In this document: piece by piece, positions 14,980-21,120 of the stretch
Position numbering within the stretch: the first letter of the stretch is position 1
How the letters are laid out: each line of letters opens with the position of its first letter
The notes under the pieces: generated by a model
Told to the model about the DNA's origin: nothing
Databases searched by the model: none
The model's input: only the letters and a program-made list of their open reading frames with translations
IMG/VR virus record: IMGVR_UViG_3300027856_000216
Location: 1 to 25,850 of that record
Direction: 5' to 3' (one strand)
Source: a virus
Length of the DNA: 25,850 bases
Made by a program: the position numbers and the translations under genes

Positions 14980-16508
14980 TGGTTCCACGTGCGCTTGCTT
15001 TTCAGCGTCTGGTTCCATGGTACGTTTCCCCAGCCTGTTCTGCCTGGTGTCGAGCCGTGGATCAGTGTGGCCGGCTCCGACGCGAACGACAGACAGAACG
15101 CGTCAGCGAAGTTGGGGGACTTGAAGCCCCTTTTCTTCATGTCGTCCTTGGACTCGACCTTGAGCTTTCCACTGGACGTAATCACGTAGCGCGGCGTCGC
15201 CAGGTCGCTCGCCAACCGTTCGAACGGACAGTCCTTGCTCCCACTCGGAACCGGCAGAGACACGCTGAGTTTCGAAAGCCACTCGCGCGCCTCGAACCAT
15301 AGCTCGTCACGCAGTCGCCAGTACCGTTCCTTGAACGCGGCCGACTCCGACACGTTGATACCTCTGGCCGGCAGTCCCAACTCCACCAGGCGATCACATA
15401 CACCCGCGCCCAGTCCGTTGGAGTCGATCAGGATCTCTTCCGGCCTGTCCTCCAGTTTGCACTCGTCCCACTTCTGCTTGACGCGCCCTGCGGTCCGCAT
15501 GAGGTCAACACCTCCCCAGTACTCAATGTCAGGGAGCACGGACAGCTTGTTTCGCCGCACGAGCACGGACAGATCTGATCCTGTTCTCGCAACGTCCAGA
15601 CCCCACACCTCAGACAATAGACTGGGTGGTATCTGAAGATCTCGACGTTGGGCACTGGCGATAAACTCATAGGGTATGACCGTATCGTCGTCGGCCTTTG
15701 GGAACTCCCCCAGAACTCGTACGCGATAAGCGTTGGAGTCCTCTCCGTACCGGATTGCGACGTCATTGGCGTAGTCATCTGAGATCCTGTTCGAGTGATA
15801 CGAGCCCTCCGGCCGTTCGTCGGCGTTCGGTAAGTACCCGACGTGCGTCGTGTGCCAGTACGACGACATCTTGTGATGCGAATCGAAAAACGTGCCTGAC
15901 GTTCTTACCGGGTTGGACAGCAACAGTGTCTGCGCGTTTTCCTGGGACATGGAACCGACCGCCGACTCGAACACTTGCTCGGCGACGCCCGACGCTTCGT
16001 CCACGACCAACAGCACCCAGCCCGGATCGCAGTGAACGCCCTGCAACGCTTCCGGTGTTTCTGCGCGTGACGTTCGCGCCTTGAAAAACGATTCTTTCGG
16101 TCGGGACTTCAGTACTATCTCACGTGCTTTGATCTCGTACAGATCACGCAACGGCGGCGGAAGGCGCCCAGCCCATTTGACCAGTTCGGCCACCAGTGCA
16201 TCGTCTAGCTGGCCTCCCGTCGGCGCCGTTGCGATCACTTTCTGCGGATAGCGTGTCAGTAGCTGATGCCAAATGCACCAGTCGGCTCCACAGGTCTTGC
16301 CCGGCCCGTGCGCGGACCGAACGCTGATCCTTCGCTCTCCCCGACCGTACGGTCGGAGCAGTCCGTGGATCTGCCACTCGTCGGGCTCTTCTTTGAAGAC
16401 CTCGCGCACCATGCGCTCCGGTCCCAACTCGCCGGCCGGTGGTCCATACCTCGCAACAAATTCAGCGAACACATTATTGATGCTCTCGGTGGTCGGGATC
16501 TGCGTCAT
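14976..16508 (-). CDS. terL: Terminase large subunit (packaging ATPase/nuclease)
   Basis: The product is 510 residues. Walker A is SAHGPGKT at 65-72, preceded by the adenine-side element DEWQIHGLL at 44-51. Walker B is VLLVVDE at 165-171 and the coupling motif LLLSNP at 195-200. The C-terminal nuclease has acidic residues in GLDVARTGSD (D305), ILIDSNGLGAG (D362) and NFADAF (D469), consistent with an RNase H-like metal site. It cuts concatemers and drives DNA through the portal. The start has GGAG seven bases upstream and overlaps the stop of the repeat-protein gene as ATGA. No key residue is missing. Confidence 0.95.
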   Translation of the reverse strand: MTQIPTTESINNVFAEFVARYGPPAGELGPERMVREVFKEEPDEWQIHGLLRPYGRGERRISVRSAHGPGKTCGADWCIWHQLLTRYPQKVIATAPTGGQLDDALVAELVKWAGRLPPPLRDLYEIKAREIVLKSRPKESFFKARTSRAETPEALQGVHCDPGWVLLVVDEASGVAEQVFESAVGSMSQENAQTLLLSNPVRTSGTFFDSHHKMSSYWHTTHVGYLPNADERPEGSYHSNRISDDYANDVAIRYGEDSNAYRVRVLGEFPKADDDTVIPYEFIASAQRRDLQIPPSLLSEVWGLDVARTGSDLSVLVRRNKLSVLPDIEYWGGVDLMRTAGRVKQKWDECKLEDRPEEILIDSNGLGAGVCDRLVELGLPARGINVSESAAFKERYWRLRDELWFEAREWLSKLSVSLPVPSGSKDCPFERLASDLATPRYVITSSGKLKVESKDDMKKRGFKSPNFADAFCLSFASEPATLIHGSTPGRTGWGNVPWNQTLKSKRTWNQ

Positions 16509-18472
16509 ATCTGAACTCCGATATTGATCGTGATATACGACTCCAGCACGTCGCCGGCATCGGTCTCCGGTGCAACAAGCTCAAACGCGCTAACCTCCGC
16601 TGCACGCGGCGCTGGCGCCGTCTCGAACTCGAACGCACTGACCTCTGCGGCACGATCGGCGTTGGGTGTCTCAAGCTCGAACGCCGACACCTCTGCGGCG
16701 CGATCGGCGTCAGGCGCCTCAAGCTCGAACGCCGACACCTCTGCGGCACGTGGCGCGATCGGTGCCTCCAGTTCGAACGCGCTGACCTCGGCTGCGCGGG
16801 GCGCGTCCGGGCTCTGAAGCTCGAACGCCGATACCTCTGCCGCCCTGGGCGCTGTCGGCACCTCCAACTCAAATGCCGACACTTCCGCAGCACGAGGCGC
16901 GTCGGCCACCTCGAACTCGAACGCCGACACCTCGGCGGCCCGTGCAGCGTCCGGCGTCTCAAGTTCAAATGCACTGACCTCGGCAGCGCGATCGGCGTCC
17001 GGCGTCTCAAGCTCAAACGCGCTGACCTCGGCCGCTCTCCCAATGTCCGGCGCCTCAAGCTCGAACGCCGATACCTCTGCGGCACGTGGCGCGGTCGGTA
17101 CCTCCATCTCGAACGCCGATACCTCTGCGGCACGCGGCGCGGTCGGTACCTCAAGCTCGAATGCACTGACCTCTGCGGCACGTGGCGCGTCGGCCGTCTC
17201 GAACTCAAACGCCGACACCTCGGCGGCACGAGGCGCGTCCGGTGCCTCAAGCTCGAACGCACTGACCTCCGCAGCACGATCGTCCCCGCCCTCATCAATC
17301 AACTCCAACGAGAACGCGACGATGTACCTCTGAGTGCAGGTCCCGTTGGTGTCGTCCTCGTTCATTACGTCGACATCGAGCGTCTGAGCACTGGCCGCCA
17401 CGTCCTCGACACTGGCCCAGCCGTACAGCACCCTGTCAGTGCTGTCCCATCGACGGTTGCGGTACGCCGCAGTGGAGAGATCCCAACCGTTCAGATCGGA
17501 TTCCTCGATCTGCATACGGTGCCCGACGTCGTCGGACGCGCCACTGTTGTAGGCCGACCCGCCCAGGACGGCGATGTTGCCCGCGCCCGTAGGCGTGAAC
17601 TCCAGGGTCGCTACGTTCGTGCCTGGCCAGGTCCAGGTGTTCGATATACCGACCGACCCGGCCGTCCATAGCTGCGACACGTCAACGAAGTGCGCGTCCA
17701 GTTGGATCGCCAGGATCTTACTGTGGTAGCGAGTGGTCGAGCCACTGCCATCTAGGCGGCTCTGTTCGAGGATGGTGTGCTCGCTGTCGTCAAGGGCCCC
17801 AGCAGGCATGGGGCGGATATTGACCAGCACCATCTTGTCCTGGGTCGTGTCCTCTGCTTCCTGGCCCTTCCAGGTGTCAGTGTCGCTGTCGTCTATGTTG
17901 ATCCGGGACTCGTGCTGCCGGTTGGAGTCGGCACTGTCCAGTTGCGAGAGCGAAAGTATCAGCCATTCCTGGCCCGTATCGGACGGAGTGAACGTGATGC
18001 TCGCACCGTCAATGTTCAGGTCAAAGTCGTCGTCATCTATAGTGTCGTCAGTGGCGCGCTCCGCGAAGTGGTAGTCGGTGTCCGCTTCGAAGCCCGCGTC
18101 GGTCAGACTGATCGCGAGTATGATGATTTCGTCGATGTCCGCGTCGACCGTGTCGGTCATCGACTTGAACTGGACCTTGATGTCTTCCGTGCTGGCCTGT
18201 GTGAAAACGTCCCAATAGTTGTACTGGCTCCAAACACCACCATAGCCCTCCATGATGTGCTCGGAGTCCACGAAGTCGGTCGAGCCATGGACGCACTTCA
18301 CGGCCGTGGACGCGCCGCCGTTCTCGTTCCTGAACGTGGCCCGAACTAGAAGTAGATAGACTTCTCCGTTAGTTAGCCCGGACCCGGCAAGAACGTCCGC
18401 GTCTGCATATACGTTGGTGGAGTTAGTGTCGTCGGCCGTGAGATACGAGACTGCATAGGAGACCTCTGCCAT
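16505..18472 (-). CDS. Fibre/adhesin-like protein with fifteen 16-residue C-terminal repeats
   Basis: The product is 655 residues. Residues 1-200 and about 215-395 are two beta-sandwich-like domains with similar endings (WLILSLSQL with RINIDDSD, and IAVLGGSAY with RMQIEESD), both acidic and rich in D, S and T. From residue 400 there are fifteen tandem copies of a 16-residue unit, AAEVSAFELEAPDAPR, in which AAEVSAFE is invariant while positions 9-16 vary. The last copy runs into ESYITINIGVQI. No enzyme motif is seen. Two beta domains plus a repetitive stalk suggest a long adhesin, fibre or tape-like spacer. It is ATGA-coupled to genes on both sides and lies directly before the large terminase. 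Confidence 0.78.
   Translation of the reverse strand: MAEVSYAVSYLTADDTNSTNVYADADVLAGSGLTNGEVYLLLVRATFRNENGGASTAVKCVHGSTDFVDSEHIMEGYGGVWSQYNYWDVFTQASTEDIKVQFKSMTDTVDADIDEIIILAISLTDAGFEADTDYHFAERATDDTIDDDDFDLNIDGASITFTPSDTGQEWLILSLSQLDSADSNRQHESRINIDDSDTDTWKGQEAEDTTQDKMVLVNIRPMPAGALDDSEHTILEQSRLDGSGSTTRYHSKILAIQLDAHFVDVSQLWTAGSVGISNTWTWPGTNVATLEFTPTGAGNIAVLGGSAYNSGASDDVGHRMQIEESDLNGWDLSTAAYRNRRWDSTDRVLYGWASVEDVAASAQTLDVDVMNEDDTNGTCTQRYIVAFSLELIDEGGDDRAAEVSAFELEAPDAPRAAEVSAFEFETADAPRAAEVSAFELEVPTAPRAAEVSAFEMEVPTAPRAAEVSAFELEAPDIGRAAEVSAFELETPDADRAAEVSAFELETPDAARAAEVSAFEFEVADAPRAAEVSAFELEVPTAPRAAEVSAFELQSPDAPRAAEVSAFELEAPIAPRAAEVSAFELEAPDADRAAEVSAFELETPNADRAAEVSAFEFETAPAPRAAEVSAFELVAPETDAGDVLESYITINIGVQI
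16556..17275 (-). repeat. Fifteen tandem 48-bp coding repeats
   Basis: Each 48-bp unit encodes AAEVSAFE plus eight more variable residues. The invariant Ser is written with AGC/AGT in seven copies and TCG in eight, and neighbouring third positions also differ freely. The repeats are thus conserved as protein rather than as DNA. Confidence 0.95.
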
Positions 18473-18873
18473 CAGACCAGCACCGGTTTGTTCGACAGTT
18501 CGAGGACCGTGAAGCCGTCCCTAAGCAACAACGTCTCAAAGCCGTCCCGCCATGCGTTGTAGACTTCCAGGATCGCTTCTTGCTCGTCGCGGTTCTGCTT
18601 GAGATCCGCCAACGCGTACATCTTAGGATAGATTTGCCAGCCACCAAAGTCCGGACGCTCACGCACACGCGGATCGGTGCCGACAAAGATGCTCTGCACG
18701 AAGTAGTCGCTGGCGAACTTCGAACGGACATCGGCCGCACCTGTCACCAGCACGACGTCCTCGACCCAGGCCCAGACCTCGGCCGTCGTCATCGTCGGAT
18801 GAATGACGTTGGCGACGACCTTGAGGTTGTAGGGTCCGTGGGTCCGGTCTTTGGGCTCGTTGGTCCAGCCCAT
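18472..18873 (-). CDS. Virion-associated protein of unknown fold
   Basis: The 133-residue product begins MGWTNEPKDRTHGPYNLKVV. It has alternating strand and helix segments (TAEVWAWVEDVVLVTGAADV, SKFASDYFVQSIFVGTDPRV) and a helical second half (LADLKQNRDEQEAILEVYNA). I do not recognise the family. It starts at an ATG five bases after the end of the 152-residue gene and ends in an ATGA overlap with the repeat-protein gene. It may be a chaperone or base protein for that fibre, because such pairs are commonly coupled, but the sequence gives no direct sign. Confidence 0.66.
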   Translation of the reverse strand: MGWTNEPKDRTHGPYNLKVVANVIHPTMTTAEVWAWVEDVVLVTGAADVRSKFASDYFVQSIFVGTDPRVRERPDFGGWQIYPKMYALADLKQNRDEQEAILEVYNAWRDGFETLLLRDGFTVLELSNKPVLV

Positions 18874-18878
18874 GGTTC

Positions 18879-19337
18879 TTAGGCCTGATCGGCGGACATA
18901 CGCAACTGCAGATCCGTATAGTCCGTGATCGAGTCGGCCTCGCCGCCCGTCAGCGTGTCGGTCTGAGTCGCATACGCGTCTGGAATGTCGTTGTCGGCGT
19001 ACGCGTTGATGAGCGTGCCCTGCGTGCCCTCGTCCACGTAGCCCTCACGAAGCTGCATGGTGAGGTTGATCGTCGCGCCACCAGCCGCGTTTTTCTGCCG
19101 GCGCCATCGCATGATGTGCCCGCTCGAACTTACCGGGTCCTCGATGTTGGAGAGACCAAACCCGCAGGCCTCGTCCGACGGAGCACTGGGCGACACCGCG
19201 TAGGTCGCGTCGTCACCGGCCCCAATACTGCCCGGTGTGCCTGGCGCGATGTCCGCGTACAGGTCAGCGTTGGAAGAGCCCTGGTCGACCCAGTTGCCGT
19301 CAACGAGGTCAGCGTCTGGGACTGAGTACTGAGCCAT
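18879..19337 (-). CDS. Beta-sandwich virion protein (carbohydrate-binding-like domain)
   Basis: The 152-residue product starts with AGGAGAACATC before the ATG. The pattern QYSVPDADLVDGNWVDQGS, then LYADI, DEACGFGLSNIEDPVSSSGH and IMRWRRQKN, then NLTMQLREG and ending LTGGEADSITDYTDLQLRMS, is one I know as a single beta-sandwich module found in virion proteins of many environmental phages. It probably binds sugar or decorates the particle (inference). There is no enzyme motif and no trimerisation domain. It sits in a block of five small to large structural-type genes preceding the large terminase. Confidence 0.7.
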   Translation of the reverse strand: MAQYSVPDADLVDGNWVDQGSSNADLYADIAPGTPGSIGAGDDATYAVSPSAPSDEACGFGLSNIEDPVSSSGHIMRWRRQKNAAGGATINLTMQLREGYVDEGTQGTLINAYADNDIPDAYATQTDTLTGGEADSITDYTDLQLRMSADQA

Positions 19338-19346
19338 GATGTTCTC

Positions 19347-19595
19347 CTATGATAGGAACTGTTCGCCCTTGACCGTCGACTTCCCCCATACCTGCTTCTC
19401 GACGTACCATCGGACATTGACCCACCGCACAAGCTGCAGGCCGTGATGCCAGGCGAACCGAATCCGCCTGCCTCTGAACCACGGAATCGAAATTCCGAAG
19501 TTCGGTGTGAACCGGACGTAGTATGGATAGTTTGGAGTGCCACCCCATTGAATCAATCGGACGCGCGCCTTCCTCCACTCCTGGAACGTTCTCAT
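19347..19595 (-). CDS. Small basic Trp/Arg-rich protein
   Basis: I choose the ATG at 19595 (82 residues, MRTFQEWRKAR). It follows the stop of the preceding gene by four bases, with GGTGAT as a weak ribosome binding site; the longer frame has an implausible Ser/Arg-rich N-terminus. The product is rich in W, R, F and Y (VRLIQWGGTPNYPYYVRFTP, IPWFRGRRIRFAWHHGLQLV) and probably forms short amphipathic strands. I do not recognise it. Its place among virion genes suggests a minor structural component, but a host-takeover peptide is possible. Confidence 0.55.
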   Translation of the reverse strand: MRTFQEWRKARVRLIQWGGTPNYPYYVRFTPNFGISIPWFRGRRIRFAWHHGLQLVRWVNVRWYVEKQVWGKSTVKGEQFLS

Positions 19596-19599
19596 GTCA

Positions 19600-19860
19600 T
19601 CACCATAGCGCGAGGATGTTGGTCGCGGTCGTGAGCGTGTCAAAAACTTTCTTGACCTGGAGCGGGTGAACGATGCCGGCCGCGATCCCGACAAACGTCA
19701 GGGTCGTGCCCGTCACGAGCGTGACCTTCAGATCGCCCGAGACGCCCACGTAGATGCCTCGCGAGTTCGTCGTGAGATCTTCCGTGTCACTGGGCGAGAC
19801 GGCCGCGCCCTCGAACGCGGGCATCGTGGTCGAGTGCGGCTGTGCTGGAAACAAGGGCAT
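19600..19860 (-). CDS. Spike-base-like protein (resembles GTA Rcc01079-type)
   Basis: The 86-residue product starts with GGAGAACTGAC before the ATG. After a short leader (MPLFPAQPHST) comes AVSPSDTEDLTTNSRGIYVG, then VSGDLKVTLVTGTTLTFVGI and AAGIVHPLQVKKVFDTLTTA followed by TNILALW. This layout (PSDT-DL, RGIYVG-GD, TFVGIAAG-P-VKKV, TTAT-I-ALW) matches what I remember of the 'spike base protein, RCAP_Rcc01079 family' of Rhodobacter gene-transfer agents and many phages. In that family it sits at the foot of a head spike or fibre. It supports the view that this block encodes host-attachment parts. Confidence 0.75.
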   Translation of the reverse strand: MPLFPAQPHSTTMPAFEGAAVSPSDTEDLTTNSRGIYVGVSGDLKVTLVTGTTLTFVGIAAGIVHPLQVKKVFDTLTTATNILALW

Positions 19861-19861
19861 G

Positions 19862-20065
19862 TCAGTTCTCCACGTTCAGTTGATCGGACTTCTTTTCAAA
19901 AATCACGTCGGTGCGATGCCCGTTCGGTCGGCGCCACGGACCACCGGGCTCGTTTATCACGTCGTACAATGGGCGCCAGGCCCCGCACAGCAGACAGGCC
20001 ACGACGTCGTCCACGGGCGACAGGTGCCGTGCCTCTTCAGGGTGAGTGCATGTCAGGTCTGACAT
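19862..20065 (-). CDS. Small Cys-rich (zinc-ribbon-like) protein
   Basis: The ATG at 20065 has an excellent GGAGG seven bases upstream and gives 67 residues. The longer frame reads into Arg-rich noise. CTH near the N-terminus and CLLC at 24-27 (VACLLCGAWRPL) can form a four-ligand metal site. The tail is polar. The gene overlaps the preceding small Cys-containing gene by 13 bases. A regulator or assembly helper is possible; I do not recognise a family. Confidence 0.58.
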   Translation of the reverse strand: MSDLTCTHPEEARHLSPVDDVVACLLCGAWRPLYDVINEPGGPWRRPNGHRTDVIFEKKSDQLNVEN

Positions 20066-20265
20066 GGCGGTACCTCCGTGGCCCCCTCGCGCCAGACCGC
20101 GTCGCACTTCACACATAGACAGTACGCGAGTCCGCGCGTTGGCCAAAAATCGAAGACCTCTGTATGAGAGGCCCCAGCACGCGGGCCGGCCATTCGGATG
20201 TGCCCGTCCTTGTCCTTAATCACCTGGTAGGCCGGCTTGCCTCTGGAGTCAGGTCCGTGCGGCAT
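20053..20265 (-). CDS. Small protein with CxCxxC motif
   Basis: The 70-residue product has AGAGGAA before the ATG at 20265. The first 40 residues are polar (MPHGPDSRGKPAYQVIKDKD). A cluster CLCVKC (GLAYCLCVKCDAVWREG), with one more Cys near the C-terminus, suggests metal binding. It is the first gene after the 435-bp gap and has a 17-bp palindrome and an AAAATTTT core just upstream of its ribosome binding site. This suggests that expression of the following block is controlled at this point. Function unknown. Confidence 0.6.
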   Translation of the reverse strand: MPHGPDSRGKPAYQVIKDKDGHIRMAGPRAGASHTEVFDFWPTRGLAYCLCVKCDAVWREGATEVPPCQT

Positions 20266-20276
20266 CGCTATTCCTC

Positions 20277-20293
20277 TTTCCAGAATCTGGAAA
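20277..20293. promoter_or_regulatory. 17-bp perfect palindrome before the 70-residue gene
   Basis: TTTCCAGA and TCTGGAAA flank a single A. The palindrome ends 12 bases before the ATG and touches the AGAGGAA ribosome binding site on the minus strand. A second palindrome, GAAAATTTTC at 20290-20299, overlaps it. It reads as an operator or a translational-control hairpin. Confidence 0.5.
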
Positions 20294-20361
20294 ATTTTCG
20301 TTTCGTGTTTGCCTGGTGGCGCGCGGCGCGGCCCCCAGGTGGGGCCCCAAGGGAGGGGGGC

Positions 20362-20388
20362 CTAAGTCGTTGCGCCCCAGGGACTTAG
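20362..20388. promoter_or_regulatory. 27-bp dyad element 1
   Basis: CTAAGTC at 20362-20368 and GACTTAG at 20382-20388 form the outer arms. The left half continues CGTTG, as in elements 2 and 3. GGGAGGGGGG to the left and CCCCCTCCCC to the right extend the symmetry to almost 50 bp, which makes this copy hairpin-prone. Confidence 0.6.
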
Positions 20389-20405
20389 CCCCCTCCCCCA
20401 CCCCC
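20389..20405 (-). other. G-quadruplex-prone G5-T-G5-A-G5 tract on the minus strand
   Basis: Three C5 runs separated by single bases on the plus strand give G5-T-G5-A-G5 on the minus strand, the same sense as the mRNA. A fourth G4 run follows 10 bases beyond (complement of 20375-20378). Four adjacent G-runs could fold into a quadruplex in the transcript or the displaced strand. Confidence 0.5.
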
Positions 20406-20425
20406 AGCGTCCGCCTGCGTTTCCG

Positions 20426-20452
20426 TTAAGTCGTTGGCTTGTAAGCACTTAG
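20426..20452. promoter_or_regulatory. 27-bp dyad element 2
   Basis: TTAAGTC at 20426-20432 and CACTTAG at 20446-20452 have the same 20-base offset as element 1. The left half reads TTAAGTCGTTG. The start-to-start distance from element 1 is 64 bp. Confidence 0.55.
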
Positions 20453-20463
20453 CCCCCTGGGTT

Positions 20464-20481
20464 ACATAATAGCCATTATGT
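20464..20481. promoter_or_regulatory. 7-bp inverted repeat between dyads 2 and 3
   Basis: ACATAAT and ATTATGT flank AGCC. It is an AT-rich island in an otherwise GC-rich region and lies exactly between two of the 27-bp dyads, so it may be an operator or a promoter-melting element. Confidence 0.4.
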
Positions 20482-20493
20482 GCCATCGCCTGA

Positions 20494-20520
20494 CTAAGTC
20501 CTTACACTGCAACGACTTAG
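20494..20520. promoter_or_regulatory. 27-bp dyad element 3
   Basis: CTAAGTC at 20494-20500 and GACTTAG at 20514-20520. On the minus strand it reads CTAAGTCGTTGCA with an almost complete mirror: of 13 base pairs only one is mismatched and one is a G-T wobble. The start-to-start distance from element 2 is 68 bp. Confidence 0.6.
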
Positions 20521-20586
20521 CTTTCAGCCCATCTCGCGCCTGCGCGCAGTCGCAACATCGATGACCGCCACCGGCTCATCAAACCT

Positions 20587-20698
20587 GGCAGGCCGGGCGT
20601 GAACTCAGCACTCGGGATAACACCGAGATCACCCTGGCTCCGAACCTGGGTGGCTTCACTTAGCCCACACCAAGCTCACACCCTACCGATGGCCTGCC
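20587..20698 (-). ncRNA. Candidate structured RNA after the lipoprotein gene
   Basis: Perfect 8-bp arms GGCAGGCC and GGCCTGCC close a 112-base stretch. Inside, in the minus-strand sense, are GGCT/AGCC, then CACCC-A-GGTT with a CGG loop and AGCC-A-GGGTG, then CTCGG/CCGAG around a 7-base loop. The multi-branched fold is plausible but the loops do not match a tRNA. It could equally be a leader, a terminator region or chance pairing in GC-rich DNA. Confidence 0.3.
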
Positions 20699-20700
20699 GC

Positions 20701-20919
20701 TTAAGGTATGCTGTCCGATGGCACGGTATCGGCCGGCAGCCCACCAATACTCAAGCTGTCCGAGCACGCAACCGAGCCGGTGTCACTGACCGTGCCGTCC
20801 GCCAAGCACAGCACGAAGATGTGTCGGCTCTCAGTTGGGATCGGCTCACACGACGTCACTACCCACGCCATCGCAGCGATGCCAAGCACAACCACGACCT
20901 TCGTCACCCAGGTCCTCAT
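20701..20919 (-). CDS. Small lipoprotein
   Basis: I choose the ATG at 20919 (72 residues), which overlaps the preceding stop as ATGA. The longer frame starts with an unlikely Cys/Arg-rich stretch. Residues 1-23 (MRTWVTKVVVVLGIAAMAWV) are a signal peptide and VTSC at 21-24 is a good lipobox; Glu follows the Cys. The mature part has two further Cys residues and a Ser/Asp/Thr/Pro-rich tail (LPADTVPSDSIP). Small phage lipoproteins act as outer-membrane spanin subunits or as superinfection-exclusion proteins. The gene follows a two-helix membrane peptide, but both lie far from the other lysis-type genes. Confidence 0.66.
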   Translation of the reverse strand: MRTWVTKVVVVLGIAAMAWVVTSCEPIPTESRHIFVLCLADGTVSDTGSVACSDSLSIGGLPADTVPSDSIP

Positions 20920-21110
20920 GCGGGTGACCCAAGCACGAAGATGGCACCGAACGCAGTGAGTGCCGCTACAACGCACACACCCATCGCGATCCGATACCAT
21001 GTTGACCTACCGTTCACTGCCTGGTGAGCGCAGATACCTGCGAGCCCCAACGCCACCACCGCAGCCAGTGTCTGCTGGAACCCTGCGGTCGCTATCTCAT
21101 ACTCAACCAT
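20916..21110 (-). CDS. Small two-helix membrane protein
   Basis: The 64-residue product has GGAGCAGTGAC before the ATG. Two hydrophobic helices, about 12-31 (QTLAAVVALGLAGICAHQAV) and 39-60 (YRIAMGVCVVAALTAFGAIF), are joined by a short polar turn, NGRSTW. It is ATGA-coupled to the lipoprotein gene and starts ten bases after the terminase small subunit. A holin-like or exclusion function is possible. It cannot be assigned by sequence alone. Confidence 0.6.
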   Translation of the reverse strand: MVEYEIATAGFQQTLAAVVALGLAGICAHQAVNGRSTWYRIAMGVCVVAALTAFGAIFVLGSPA

Positions 21111-21120
21111 GTCACTGCTC

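Noticed and set aside
16556-17275. CRISPR-like array
   Set aside because: The repeats have a 48-bp period without spacers and lie wholly in one reading frame, so they are coding repeats.
20587-20698. tRNA gene
   Set aside because: A 5-bp stem with a 7-base loop is present, but the loop lacks the TTC pattern and there is no acceptor or anticodon arm of normal size.
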